The position numbers were made by a program, and so were the translations under genes. Below are positions 1 through 12,195 of a stretch of DNA of 64,000 bases, piece after piece; the stretch's first letter is position 1; each line of letters starts with the position of its first letter. The stretch is from Cavenderia fasciculata. Lineage: Eukaryota > Evosea > Eumycetozoa > Acytosteliales > Cavenderiaceae. The notes beneath the pieces are model-generated. The model was not told where the DNA came from and did no database searches. It was given only the letters and a program-made list of their open reading frames with translations. The DNA is taken from the NCBI RefSeq assembly GCF_000203815.1, contig NW_004457735.1:1674001-1738000 (forward strand). The letters run 5' to 3'.

Positions 1-399
1 TCAAAAGAGATCTGTTGAATTGGTTTTATTGATGACTAGTTGAGAAATGGGTAATGATGTTAAATACAAATTGACATTCTGTCAAAATGGTTGGACTAGT
101 GCTTTTCTATCTTGTTGAAGAAGTATTGAAACTAGTTTCCAGTTTACCTTTTCAAGTTCTATAAACACTAAACTAAATAGATTCTCCCTACTGAATAGAG
201 AAAGGGGCAAGAGAAACACTACTGTTATTATATATTAATAATAATCATAATATTATTATTCTTAATTTGAGGTGAATATTAATGTGAATAATAATAATAA
301 TGTGATTAAAAATAATTTGGGATAATAAATCATCGATTATTAGGTGAACAAAGTGTTAGATTCTTTTTTGATCACACCCACTGTACTAGTAGTGTACTG
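1..399. other. AT-rich upstream region
   Basis: No gene is visible. The stretch is AT-rich with short ATT/AAT runs (about 225-330) and ends at the start codon of the LRR gene, so it probably holds that gene's promoter and 5' UTR. I see no reliable end of an upstream gene in it. Confidence 0.5.
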
Positions 400-2228
400 A
401 TGTATAACAACTTTATTAATGCTGTAAAAACAATGTTCATTAATGTTGAACAAGAGACAACAGAGGTGGCCTGTCAACTACCATTACTCATACATAAACA
501 TATCATTGACATCTACTTGGAGAATGATTGTGGTCTATCTGATAAAGTCAAGCGTATGCAGATTTACACAGTCTCAAAGTACTGGTGCAGATATATAGCA
601 ACGTTTGCAACCACACTTTATGTACACTACACCGATATCAGTGTACTGCAAGACTATATGAACCATTTCTCGACAGGTAGTAGTCGTAATACAATGATTG
701 ATCCAAATCGCATTACAAGGATCAAATTCATTGGTAAACTAAATAGACATGAACGATATAGACCTTCGAACCCTCTTTTTGGTGATAAAGATTCACAACA
801 AATCATCAACTTTCTCAACTACTTTCCAAACACCAAATCATTGTACATATTCAATGGCAGCAACATCTCTACCACCTTTACTCAACATATGCTCCAAATC
901 CTTTCTTCCTCTACCACCACCGCCGCCACCACCACCACCACCACCACCACCACCACTGATCAACATGGAAACAATCGACTCCTACTCAAACTAGAGATGA
1001 TAGAATACATTGACGAACACTTTAGAGGTGACCAATTTGGATTCTTGGAGGATCTACCAGAAAACAATGAAAAGTTAACCTTTTTAAAAAGTGTACAGAA
1101 TATTCCATCAATAACATCATTATCCTATCTAAACTATAAACATCCTGTAAAATCAAATCTAGACTTTGTACAATATATGATTAATAATCAATCATCAAAA
1201 TTAGGTAAATATTAAATATTTAAACAAAATAATAATATTTAAATAGTATTAATTTATTTGTTTATTTGTTTATTTGTTTGTTTGTTTGTTTATTTGTTTA
1301 TTTAGAATCATTTAAAATGTTTGGTAGATTTAGTTATTATGGAAAGTTTGATACTAGTACATTATTGGTTAAATCTTTGGCTGATAGTATGGTGAATCTG
1401 AGACATTTGGATTTGGGATTAGTACATATATTGGAACCAAAGATATTTGTAGTTGATTTTCTTGGCTCACTGCCAATTACCCTAGAGTCGTTGCTATTTG
1501 GTCCACTTAAAGTGGCCGATGAAGAAGAGAATGAAGAGGTTCAGATATTGTTGGCTCAATACTTGTCAAAAACCAAACTAAAGAGATTCTCTACTCGATT
1601 CGATCTTTCAGAGTTGGTATTTCAACAATTATCACTTAACCATAATCTAGAGGATCTAGAGTTTGTCTATCCACAATGTCTGTTGCGATTGGACCCAGAC
1701 CCTCAACATAGGTATCCAGACTTTTCAAAAACAAATTTAAAACGTCTATCAATTCGATATCCAATAGGATCGGTCAGTCTCAACATAGTCGCCATATTCC
1801 TCTACTTTAAGAATGTGACCAGTATCAAGTATTTGGCGATTCCACAAGACACACAATTCTCTCAAACTTGGTTTGATTTTTCCAATTTGTTTGAGAGTGT
1901 AACACACCTTAAAACTATTCGACCAATCTATAATACTAGTGGACACGACATGCTTGAATTCACCAAAAGTCTACCATCACTTGCACCAAACATCAAATTC
2001 CTCAAATTACATTATTTGGACACCCGCACCTTTCAATCTACACTTGTAACATTATTCAATCCCACCACCACATCACCAAGCTTGTCAGCTCAAAAACAAC
2101 TGGTCCACCTAGAAATCCAACTATCTCCAACGCAACTAATTGAAATCAAACCTTTATTTAAAATAGTCTACCAAACACCAAAAACTATTAAAAATAATAA
2201 TCAAATCTTTTATTCTTGTTTTAAATAA
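400..2228 (+). CDS. F-box/leucine-rich-repeat-like protein
   Basis: Two exons, 400-1204 and 1306-2228, joined in phase (one base of a Glu codon carried over) give 575 aa. The intron has a GTAAAT donor and a T-rich TTTAG acceptor and contains a tetranucleotide TTTG/TTTA repeat. The first 80 residues (PLLIHKHIIDIYLEND, then a conserved Trp-Cys) resemble the F-box-like start common in dictyostelid LRR proteins. The rest has irregular leucine-rich segments such as LRHLDLGLVHILEP, LKRLSIRYPI and LVHLEIQLSP. A Thr run lies near residues 175-185, encoded by CAC/ACC repeats. A role as ubiquitin-ligase substrate adaptor is inference from the family; no catalytic motif is present. Confidence 0.65.
1255..1302 (+). 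repeat. TTTG/TTTA tetranucleotide repeat in intron
   Basis: The 3' half of the LRR gene's only intron is a run of TTTG and TTTA units. It doubles as the polypyrimidine-like tract before the acceptor at 1304-1305. Confidence 0.8.
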
Positions 2229-3562
2229 ATAAATAAATAAATATTATTTGTAAGATCTTTCGAAACACCTCAAAAAAAAAAGGGGCGCATCCCTTGGCCC
2301 CAAAGTGTGTCGTCGACGGTCTACTGTTGGCCGAAGTGCTCTCTTTCTTGGGGTGAGGGTGTTGAGATCATCAAAGAGGTGCTGTTCAGAAAGATCTTAT
2401 GACCCGGACTCTGAGTACTGAGAGGCGCTCGTTCAACATCTGGGATGACTATTGCGTCTGGTTGCAAAAAAAAAAAAAAAGTCGAGGAGAATCTCGTGGT
2501 GTGGCCCCATGCAGCCACATTTTTCGGTTATGACACCAAACTAGGCAGCTGATCTGTAGATCTTTGTTTTGGCCAGATCGATATTAATTAATTGACCGCC
2601 TCCCACAGCTAATAAATTATTAATCTGACCGACCCTGCAATGGACAAAAGCTGTTGGTTCCTCTCCCTCACAGGAGAACAAAAGGAGGAGTTTTACACAT
2701 AACAAAACTTCTTCTTCTTCTTCTTTTTACCTCTCTCGTTTTAAAAAGACATTTCATTCTAATAATAATAATAATTAATAATAATAACATTAATAACAAC
2801 ATTAATTAATAATAATATAGATAATAATATCGAGTAATCGAGAAATATAATACAACTCAATTATTCGCAATTGTAAATAGATAGATAGATAGATTAGATT
2901 AGATAAGATAGATTAGATAGATAGAAAGAGAGTGAAAGTAGAGTTTGCACATTTTTGTCCATCATAGCGTACTCAACAAACACACTCATACACACATACA
3001 CACACAAAAAAGAATCTATAGATTAGAACAGAAGAAGTAGCAGAATAAAAACTTCTTGCAACTTCCCAATCTCACCACCAACACCACCAAACAAACAAAC
3101 AAACAAACTCAAACTCAACGACATTCATTCCCATCATCATCACACGACCTGTGTGTTTTATTTATTTATTTTATTTATTACTAGTAACACAAGATTCCCT
3201 TAAAATAATAATAATAATAATAATAAGCTTAGCTATAATTATAAAAACCGAATATATTTATATATACCCTTTTTATTTTTTTTTAAACCGAGATTTAATA
3301 ATTACCTAGATCTCTCTGAAAAAAAAAACAAAAACAAAAAACATATTACCATCTATATCTTTTCTCTATTTTTTATAATATAATATTCTATATTTAATAA
3401 TCCCATACATGTATATTGTATAATATAATAATAATAATAATAATAATATATATTAATTAACACAACACAACACTACTGCTGGATAATTAATTAGTATATA
3501 TTACTACTTTAAAGAGTACACAAAAGTCACAACAACAAACCCAAAAATATAGATATATATAT
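2229..3562. other. Intergenic region with GC-rich island
   Basis: This 1.3 kb gap separates the LRR gene from the histidine kinase. The part from about 2276 to 2525 is clearly richer in G and C than its surroundings and carries several short hairpins. From about 2700 onwards the DNA is simple and AT-rich (GATA repeats near 2877-2925, AAC/ATT runs), consistent with the promoter and long 5' UTR of the kinase gene. No gene was identified. Confidence 0.6.
2276..2525. other. GC-rich structured island, possible ncRNA
   Basis: The island lies between A runs (2271-2280; A15 near 2466-2480). Visible hairpins are GGGGC/GCCCC near 2281-2300, CGAG/CTCG near 2483-2496 and TGTGGC/GCCACA near 2500-2519. 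It does not match tRNA, 5S, U-snRNA or SRP RNA signatures that I can recognise. The only open frame (2321-2518, minus, 65 codons) looks random. A structured ncRNA, a transposon remnant or a regulatory block are all possible. Confidence 0.35.
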
Positions 3563-6500
3563 ATGAAAGATATGATGATGAATGGAATAACTATAGGTGT
3601 GCCACCGCCACCTTCTCATCCGCCAAACACCACAACTATGATTAGTTTGGCATCCTCTTCATCTTCTTCATCCTCTTCGTCGTCATCATCATCATCATCA
3701 TCAACTCCATCAACATCACCAACCTTTTCATCTGTTTCATCTTCTGCATCAACACCCGAGATTGATTTGCAGAGTGCTGCTTCATCTGCTGCGACAACAC
3801 CATCTTCACCACCATTTCACCGTACTAAAATGGTATTATCCACATTGGATCCACTTCAAGAGTTGAATCTCTCCATTATAGAACTCTCGTTGGACGAGAC
3901 CAATGAACTAAAGTTTCGTGACGAGGTAATGCCCGTGTGGAGCCTCTTTCATTCACTCACCACTTGTAACGACAAGAGTGCCATATTTAAACATATCATC
4001 GAGAGTCTTGCATCGATATTTGGTAACGACAAGACCTACACCATTCACCAACTCGACGAGGAGCGATCAATGAAACCATTGATTGTGCACCACGGCGGCG
4101 AGTCTTGGCATTCCACCAAACAACAACAGCACGAACTATCCTATCATTCAAACTCTGCGTGCTTTGAAACATTGTACAGTCATCCAAAAATAATGGAAAT
4201 CATGGAACCCAAGAAATTGCTTCCAATCATCTATTCACACAGTTGCCAGTGTCTCCGTATACCGCTCGTCTCCAATCACAACAATGTCATTGGAGAAATT
4301 CAAATCTCCAATCTACCAGACAACAATATTTATTTTTCACAATTAATGCATTCAAGTTATTTTTTTAGGTAAACTATATAAATATTAGAGTTGGAGTTAG
4401 AGTTATGTATATTAATAATTTTCTTTTTATTTTTCTTTTAGATATTTAATTAAAAAAACAATAGCAGAAGTACAAAGATTAAAATATGAAGGTTTAATTG
4501 ACCATTTTGTAGAATTTAGTTGTGATGATATATCAAACAACGAATTGTTTCATTCGTTGGCAAAATATTTGGGCTATTATTTAAATGTAAAATTTTCACT
4601 TGTCTGTATGATATCACCTCAGGCAGACACTGGCGTCACCATCTCTTATTGTATCGATGGAAAAATCCAAAACAATGTAGTTTATAAATTATCAGATACT
4701 CCATGCTCGATCATTAGCCAGGGTCGTCCAGTATGTATCAACGACAGTCTTCAAGAACGTTTTCCACGTGACATTTGGCTTCAAGTCAATGACATTCGTA
4801 GTTATATCGGTATCCCACTCCTAGACACCAACGGTGACAATATTGGCCATTTGGTGGCATGTGATACAAAACCAATCAATCCAACTTTAATGGATAATTC
4901 TATTATTGTTGCTATTGCAAATAAGGCTTGTCATGAATTAGAAAGAAGAAAATGTAAGTTATAAAAAAAAATATAAAAGAAAAGTAAATATTTATTTATT
5001 CTTTTTTTGTTTTAGGCGCAGAAGATGGAGTAGTAACAAAAGAAATTTTAAATAGATTTACTTCAACATGTATATTTTTAACGGATCATAGAGGAGTTGT
5101 AAATAGAGTGTTTGGAGAACAATTGTTTGAATGTCATGCACAGATATTGACGGGTGCATCAATTGATTCAATTCTTTTGAATGCCAGCGAAGACCGATTG
5201 TCAAACATATTCCCATCGTCCGAGGTCAAAAAGGAAGTTACTTGCAAGCGAAGGAATGGGACTCTCTTTACGGCCGAGGTATATTGTAAAAACATTCACA
5301 TGAAGAAAATCAACTTTTCAGGCAAACTATTTTTCGTCAGAGACATCACCGAGGAGAAAAACACCCAAAAGGTGTTGTTAGAGGCAAGAGACCGTGCTCT
5401 CGAGGCAGCCAACATGCGTTCACAATTCATGGCAACCATTAGCCACGAAATCCGTACTCCAATGAACGGACTAATCGGTTTGGTCGAACTCTTATTATCG
5501 AGTGAACTCCAACCAGCTCAAAAACAAATCGTCGAATCACTCTACAAATCATCCGAACATCTCTATTCCATCACAAGTGATATTTTAGATTTCACAAAAA
5601 TGCAAGCTTCAAAATTCAATCTTGAAATTATTAATTTTGATTTTAAAGGGTATGAAAAGACAGAGAAAAGAAACAAACAAATATATCTTTACACATAGTT
5701 ATTAATTAATTATTATTTATTTTTATTTAGATGTGTTGAAGGAGTATTAAATACATTACAATTATCATTAAAGAAACCAATTGAAATCATTTCAAAGATT
5801 GATTCTAGTATACCAACCATTGTCAAAGGTGATCCAAACAGACTTAGACAAATAATATATAATATTTGTTTCAATTCTATAAAGTATACAGATCAAGGAT
5901 TCATCAAAGTCAATGTATCACTACTATCATCACCATCGGCATCTAAAAAGGTTATTGAATTTATTGTAGAGGACTCTGGCATTGGTATCGAGCCAAGTCA
6001 ACAAGGCACTCTTTTCCAACCATTTGTACAATTGGACAATAGTAGTCGTAGTCATTCTGGGACTGGTCTTGGTCTATCAATCGTCAAAAAGATAGTTGAA
6101 ATGATGAATGGCGACATTCGTCTTGTAGAATCAAAACCTGGAGTTGGAAGTAAATTCAGTTTTACCATAGTCGTTGAAAATGGTGAAGAAAGAAGTAGAA
6201 AGAAATCATTTGATATTGATAATAGTAATAGTAATAGTAATAATAATAATAATAATAATAATAGTAATGGTTGTAACAGTAGTAGTGGTAGTAACTCTTC
6301 CACCTCTACTACATCCAATACTCAACATAAGCGTTCAAAATCTTCAATTGATTTAATTGAAGAAGAAAAAGAATTTATCATTACCAATAATAATAATTTT
6401 AATAATCAAAATAATAATCAAAATAATAATCAAAACAATAATAATAATAATAATAATAATAATCCAAATAACCATATAAATATTGTAGATGGATCTCAAC

Positions 6501-7072
6501 ATTTTGAAAAAAGACAAAAGTTTATAAATGGTGATATCAGTATCAATCAACAACAAAACCATTCAACCACCACCACCACCTCTACAGTAAATAATTTAAA
6601 TAATATTTCTACTACTACTACGACTATTCCTCCATTTCAACCACAACAAAAATCAAGTTATAGATTATTGGTAGCAGAAGATAATGAAGTCAACCAAAAA
6701 GTATTATTATTACAATTGAGTAAACTTGGATACCGAGATGTCGATTTGGCACACGATGGATTGGAAGCAATTGAAATGTTTAAACAAAAGAAATACGATC
6801 TTGTATTCTTAGATTTAAATATGCCAAATTGCGATGGATCAACAGCCAGCCTACGCATTCGTTCATTTGAAGAGTTGGCAGGCCTTACCAAAACCAAGAT
6901 CATTGCCTTGACGGCGATGGCCCTTTCCGGGTACCAAGAGTTTTCTCATAGCTGTGGAATGGATGATTTCCTCAGAAAACCCCTCCGAATCAATGATTTG
7001 TCAAATCTTTTAAATCAGTACATCCCTTTATTGGGTGCAACCGATAAAAAGCTTGAAAATAAATCAAAATAA
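3563..7072 (+). CDS. Hybrid sensor histidine kinase with tandem GAF domains
   Basis: Four exons (3563-4368, 4442-4953, 5016-5649, 5731-7072) join in phase to 1097 aa. After a Ser-rich N-terminus come two GAF-like regions (roughly residues 120-270 and 300-440; the second has SYIGIPLLDTNGDNIGHLV), a divergent PAS domain (about 450-550), HisKA with the phosphoacceptor His in ATISHEIRTPMNG (about residue 583), and HATPase with an N box (NICFNSIKYT, about 695) and G box (GTGLGLSIVK, about 761). A 150-residue Asn/Ser-rich linker precedes a receiver domain with the acidic pocket in AEDNEVNQ, phospho-Asp in FLDLNMP (about 1012) and Lys in FLRKPL (about 1067). No transmembrane segment is seen, so it is probably cytosolic. 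In dictyostelids such kinases feed RdeA/RegA phosphorelays that set cAMP levels. I cannot assign it to a particular dhk gene. Confidence 0.92.
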
Positions 7073-7343
7073 AATTATTTATTTATTACTTTTTTTTTTT
7101 TATATCAACCCTTTATCTATCGTATAGATATTATTATTATTTATTGAATGTTAAGACCAAATACTTTGATTTGTAATAAATTAATATTATCAAACTTTTG
7201 TTAACTTTCCTCCTCCAAAAAAAAAAACTTAAAATAAAAAAAAAAAAACGAGACGAACGAAAGTTGAATTAAGGTCAGAGATACGACTATCTATTTCTTT
7301 CTTTTATTAGATTACTTTTCTCTTTCTTTTTAGTTTATTAACA

Positions 7344-10300
7344 ATGGTAGAAAAGAGAAAATCATCAAATCAAACTAATAATGTATCCTCTACTTCTTTT
7401 AAAAAGAAGAAAGAAGAGATTGAGGTTGGTATCATTACACAAAGAGAGCACAAATAGATAGATATACTAATATATTTATGTTTACCTATTACTATTACTA
7501 TTACTATTACTTTTTAGGATACAATCTTATCAATGGGAGATGATGATGATTATTTAGATGATGGAGAAGATAATGGTTCAGAAGATGAATCGGGATCTGA
7601 AAACTTTGAAGATTACGTAGATGATGGTGATGAAGAGTTGGATGACAGTGAGGCTGTTGTAGGAACACCATTATCACAAAAGATGGCAGATATTGAAGAC
7701 GAAGATGAAGAGAGAGAGAATGTTAACCTTCGTGTTAAAAAGGGTGTCGATAGTTTAGAAAAGACTGCTGCACCAACCACCGAAGAAATGCAAGAGTACA
7801 ATGAAACTGCTCAACTCTTCAACTCTAATCTTTTCCGTTTACAAGTCATTGAATTCTTTAAAGAGATCAAGATCAACTATACCAAAACTACTTCACTCGA
7901 ATCTGCTCTCTTTCAATTAAAATCAATCTTTGATTCAATTCAACCACATCAAGTATGTTAAATATTGCAAGCGTTAGTTACTAAATATTAGTATTCAAAT
8001 GACTTTGACTTATTCATTTCTCTTTCTCTTTTTAGGTAAAATCAAATCAATGTTCAAATCAAGTAAAGATATTTGGAGATCAAACGATTACAGTTACAAA
8101 ACCATCATCTGTCGATTTGGTTGGTAGTTATATGTTGAAATCAACGATCAAGAGTAACCCAAATGTCGATGTATCTGTTGAAATTCCAAGTTCGATTGTT
8201 GGAGAGGAAGATATCTATGAATACAAATATTTCACCAAACGTAACATCTATCTTTGGGCATTGGCCAAAGAAGTGGCCAAGAATGAACGATTCTCAGACA
8301 TTGAATTCCAAAATTGGAATGGCGATTCAAACAAGCAAATGTTTATCATTCGTCCAAAGGCTGACCCAAAGACTGGTGCCATTACCAGATTCCAAATCAG
8401 AGTTTTCATTTCACTTGACAAGAATTTTGTTCCACTCTCCAAATTAAGTCCAATCTCTTTTAATCTTTCAAAAACATCGGTCGAAGATCAAAAAAAGAAA
8501 AAGAATTTACAACAATCAACCACTCAAGATACCCTATTCACATTAAACGATCAAGATTTATTACAAGATCAAATTGATCCTTTAGATTTAAAGTTTGGTA
8601 ATCCAAATAATTCTAAAAATTTATTAAAGTTTAGTATGTACAAGAAACAATCAAACAAACAAACAAAAAAAGATCTATCATCATTTATCTAATATTACGA
8701 TTTAATTTTGTTTTTTTTTTAGACCAAATTAAAAGATCATCATATTATAATAATTCAATTTTAGAAGATATGATGTATTTTGAACATATGGAATTATTAC
8801 ATGATAGAATCAAAAATGCACCAGTATTGATTGATGCCATTCAATTGATCAAATCATGGTTGATTGTTAAAAAGGTGTCGACTATAAACTCTTTCCAATT
8901 GTCAATGTTGGTTGCCTATCTCTATGACCAAGGAAAGGTCAACAAGAACATGTCATCCTATCAAATATTCAGAATGGTGTTGGTTTCGATTGTCGAGAAA
9001 TTCGTTTCTGTCAACCGTGACGCAAAGCCATGTGGCCCGATGTTTTTCAAGGCCAGTGGATCACAAGCACCAGTATTTGGATTGCACTATAGCTCTTTCC
9101 GTAGACTCTATCCAATGGCTCTTATCGATGCCAGTGGTTATTTAAATATCACATCTCGTGTCACCAGTTGGGCTTTGGAAGAGCTTGCACAAGAGGCCAG
9201 AAAATCTTTGGTCTTGTTGGACAGTGGCGACGGATTTGACGAAATCTTTTTGCAACAGGGTTCACCATCGCTCCGTTACGACTATCTCTTGAGTATCCCA
9301 CTCAAGGGGTGTCAGTTGGAGATGCCATCCAAGGACTACTACAGTCAAGAGTTGTACTGCAGCCATTACATCTACCGTCTTTTATGCGCTACTCTTACCA
9401 ACCGTATCCGCTCCATCACCGTCGTTCAAGACCAACTTGAGGGATGGGCTGTCGATCAGCCACGTCCAGATGCCTTTGCCAACCGTACCATCCACTGCGG
9501 TATCGAGCTCGACATTAACCAATGGCAACGTCTCATTGACAAGGGCCCATCGGGCGACCATGTTGACTCGGATGCCTTCCAAGCCAAGTGGGGCAAGCTC
9601 TCACAGTTGCGTCGTTTCAAGGACGGCACTATTGTGCACGCCGTAGTCTGGAACCCCCCAGGAGGCCGTCGTCACATGATCATCGAGATGATTGCCAAGT
9701 ACATCCTCTCGACACGTCTCTCTATCCAAAGTGACTCGGTCTCTGCCAACATCTCCATGTTTGACCGTATCCTCCAAGCTCCCACCATGACCTTTGACGC
9801 ACAAGCCTTGATCGTTGCCAAGGAAACCATCATCACCGCCGTCGACCAACTCGACCTGCCACTCAAGATCAATGGGTACTATCCCATCGGACCAGCACTC
9901 CGTTACACCTCTGTCGAAGTTGTCAACGACCCACAATACATCAACAATCAACCCATTGAAATATTGTTGCAATTTGAAAACAATCCAAACTGGTCATCGG
10001 ACATTAAAACGATCGAGCTTCTCAAGACTGCTTTCATGCTAAAGATTGCCCGCGAGTTGGAGCAATACCAACCACGTCTCTCTACACAACAATACGTCGA
10101 CGTTCAATACCAAGGATTCCTTTTCCGTCTCATTCCATACTACCCAAGAGAATTGGACTTTTTGGGATCCGAGCACCAAGACGTTCGTCAAGCAATCCTC
10201 CTCCACCAAAACGGTCTCCAACACCACAGTTTTATCCAAACTCTTGCCAACCAACAACCAGCCTTCTCCACAGCCACCCGTCTTGCCCAACGTTGGTGCT

Positions 10301-11301
10301 ACTCGAACCTCTTTAGTGACGATATTTCAATAGAGACGATCGAGCTCTTGATGGCCAGCATCTTCAAGTCCACCTCTACCCCTCCACCAACCACTCCCAT
10401 CCTTGGTTTTATCAAGTTCCTTCGTTTAATCTCCACCTATGAATGGAGCGAGCGTCCACTCATTGTCGACTACCAACAAGATATCTCGCTTTCCGACACA
10501 CAATCCATCCAAGAAATATTTGACAATCAGAAAAAGGCAAACAACCTTCCACTCTTTTTCATCGCCACTCACAAGGATCGTGCCAGTATTTGGTTCAAGT
10601 CTCTCAATTCACGCGACACTCATGTCAGAGATCGTTTAATCAAATGCGCCAAACAATCGTTTGCTAGTTTAAATCAATTGAATCTCACAGATCAATTGGA
10701 TATGAACGCAATTTTTAATACTCCCCAATTGGATTTCGATCTAAAGATCATGTTGAATGCAAACTTTATCACAAATTTCAATGGTTCAATTAATAATTTA
10801 TTGATTGAAAAGAAGGAAAATGAAAAGGAAAATGAAAAGACAAAGGAACAAGAAAATAGTCAAACAACTGTCAATGGAAATGAAAAGACTGCTGTTGTCA
10901 AAACATTATTATCCAAATATTCAAATTTCAATAGTAAATCAAAATCAACAAACGCTGCCACCACGAAAAAAGAAATCATTGTAGGACATAATTTAATCAA
11001 ATTGTTTGTCGATAGATTAAGATCCGATCCATCATTATCATGCCACTGCCAATTTTATTACGACAAGATTGGTGGTGATGCCATCCATGTAGTATTTAAT
11101 CCAAAGAGTTGGACTCCATTGGCCTTTAGACCACTCAGATCGGTCATGGCTCTCCCAATTGACGCAACCAACTCTAGCAATCTTGTCATTCCAAATCTTT
11201 ATGAAATCATTGCTCATATTACTGATTTGGGTGGTAAGCTCATCAACCAAGTAAAATTAAATCCTTCTAGTACCATTTTAAAATCATTTGATTTTAAATA
11301 A
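7344..11301 (+). CDS. nol6: Nucleolar protein 6 (NOL6/Nrap/Utp22) homologue
   Basis: Four exons (7344-7424, 7518-7952, 8036-8633, 8723-11301) give 1230 aa, close to yeast Utp22 (about 1237) and human NOL6 (about 1146). The first exon is 27 codons, basic (KRKS, KKKKEEIE), with an unusual GTTGGT donor chosen because it alone keeps phase. An acidic stretch follows (DDDDYLDDGED), then long Nrap-family sequence including IDAIQLIKSWLIVKK, SFRRLYPMALIDASGYLNI, YYPRELDFLGSEHQDVRQAILLH and the C-terminal FNPKSWTPLAFRPLR. The family is part of the UtpC module of the small-subunit processome, acting with Rrp7 in 18S rRNA maturation in the nucleolus. A charged Lys/Glu insert (KKENEKENEKTKEQ) interrupts the C-terminal third. 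Identification rests on overall length and these conserved blocks. Confidence 0.88.
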
Positions 11302-11369
11302 ATAAAACAACAAAATAAATTAAATAAATAGATATAAATATTTAAAATATATATATAATACATAATACC

Positions 11370-11957
11370 CTATGGATCATTTATTGTAGGATTGGGTTGA
11401 GGTTTTTTTGCTTCCTTTGGAGGTGGAGGAGGAGGAATCTTTGCTAGATAATAATCTATGTATTCTAATTGTTCAGGTGTAAATTTTTTCTTATTCTCTT
11501 GAATTCTCTTTCTTGAACTTGCCATGGACCACAATGCTGATTCAATTGACACTCTTGTTGTAAATTCTGCCAAACTTGAGGCACAATACGTAAACGTCCA
11601 CGAACTCGCTGCAAAGTATACCTTTCCATTTGATCCAACATACCATGAAACACAAGATTGTTGATCATCGTAAAAAGGTTTCATCTGAATGGTTTGACCG
11701 TCGAAATAGGCCGTCGCTGGTCCAACGTCAAAGGTTCCTTGAGGGTTTTCACCCTCTGCTCTTTGATTGTAACTCTCATCCAATACATAGCAAGATGTAG
11801 GTGAGGCAACCTCTAAGAGATCTACGACTTGTGGATTTGTTAAAGGAGGTACATCGTCAAACACACCATAAGTGTTACTACATTGACGAAGAAAAGAGAG
11901 GCCTACTCCAACCCATTTAAAGTTAGGATTAATTGTTGCATTGTTGTAATGTGACAT
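11370..11957 (-). CDS. Uncharacterised 195-aa protein
   Basis: Single exon. The open frame extends four codons upstream, but the first ATG is at 11957 (MSHYNNATINPNF). The body is compact and not low-complexity, with four Cys and many aromatic residues (CVSWYVGSNGKVYFAASSW), suggesting a small folded domain. It ends in a helix (KFTPEQLEYIDYYLAKI), a Pro7 run and a Lys/Pro-rich tail. No signal peptide or membrane segment is seen, and I do not recognise the family. The 5' half has a degenerate partial copy about 2.1 kb away (14084-14153), so the gene has been duplicated locally. Its stop lies 69 bp from the convergent NOL6 stop. Confidence 0.75.
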   Translation of the reverse strand: MSHYNNATINPNFKWVGVGLSFLRQCSNTYGVFDDVPPLTNPQVVDLLEVASPTSCYVLDESYNQRAEGENPQGTFDVGPATAYFDGQTIQMKPFYDDQQSCVSWYVGSNGKVYFAASSWTFTYCASSLAEFTTRVSIESALWSMASSRKRIQENKKKFTPEQLEYIDYYLAKIPPPPPPKEAKKPQPNPTINDP

Positions 11958-12195
11958 TCTAAATGACAATGAAATAAAAAAATCTACAACAAAACAATCT
12001 TCTCATAAATATATTTCAAACAATTCGGAAAAAAAAAAGAATAAATAATAATAAAAAGAATTTGGCAAATATTATCAGGAAGTCTATTAGGGTTTATAAA
12101 GTTTTTAAGTCGTATTTGTATGTATATAAACTATGAAATTTAAAAGATGAAGATAAATTTTAAATTAAATTAGATATTAATATATTCCATTATAA

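Noticed and set aside
11958-11969. Four-codon upstream extension of the 195-aa gene
   Set aside because: The frame is open but begins at TTG; the first ATG is at 11957 and was used.
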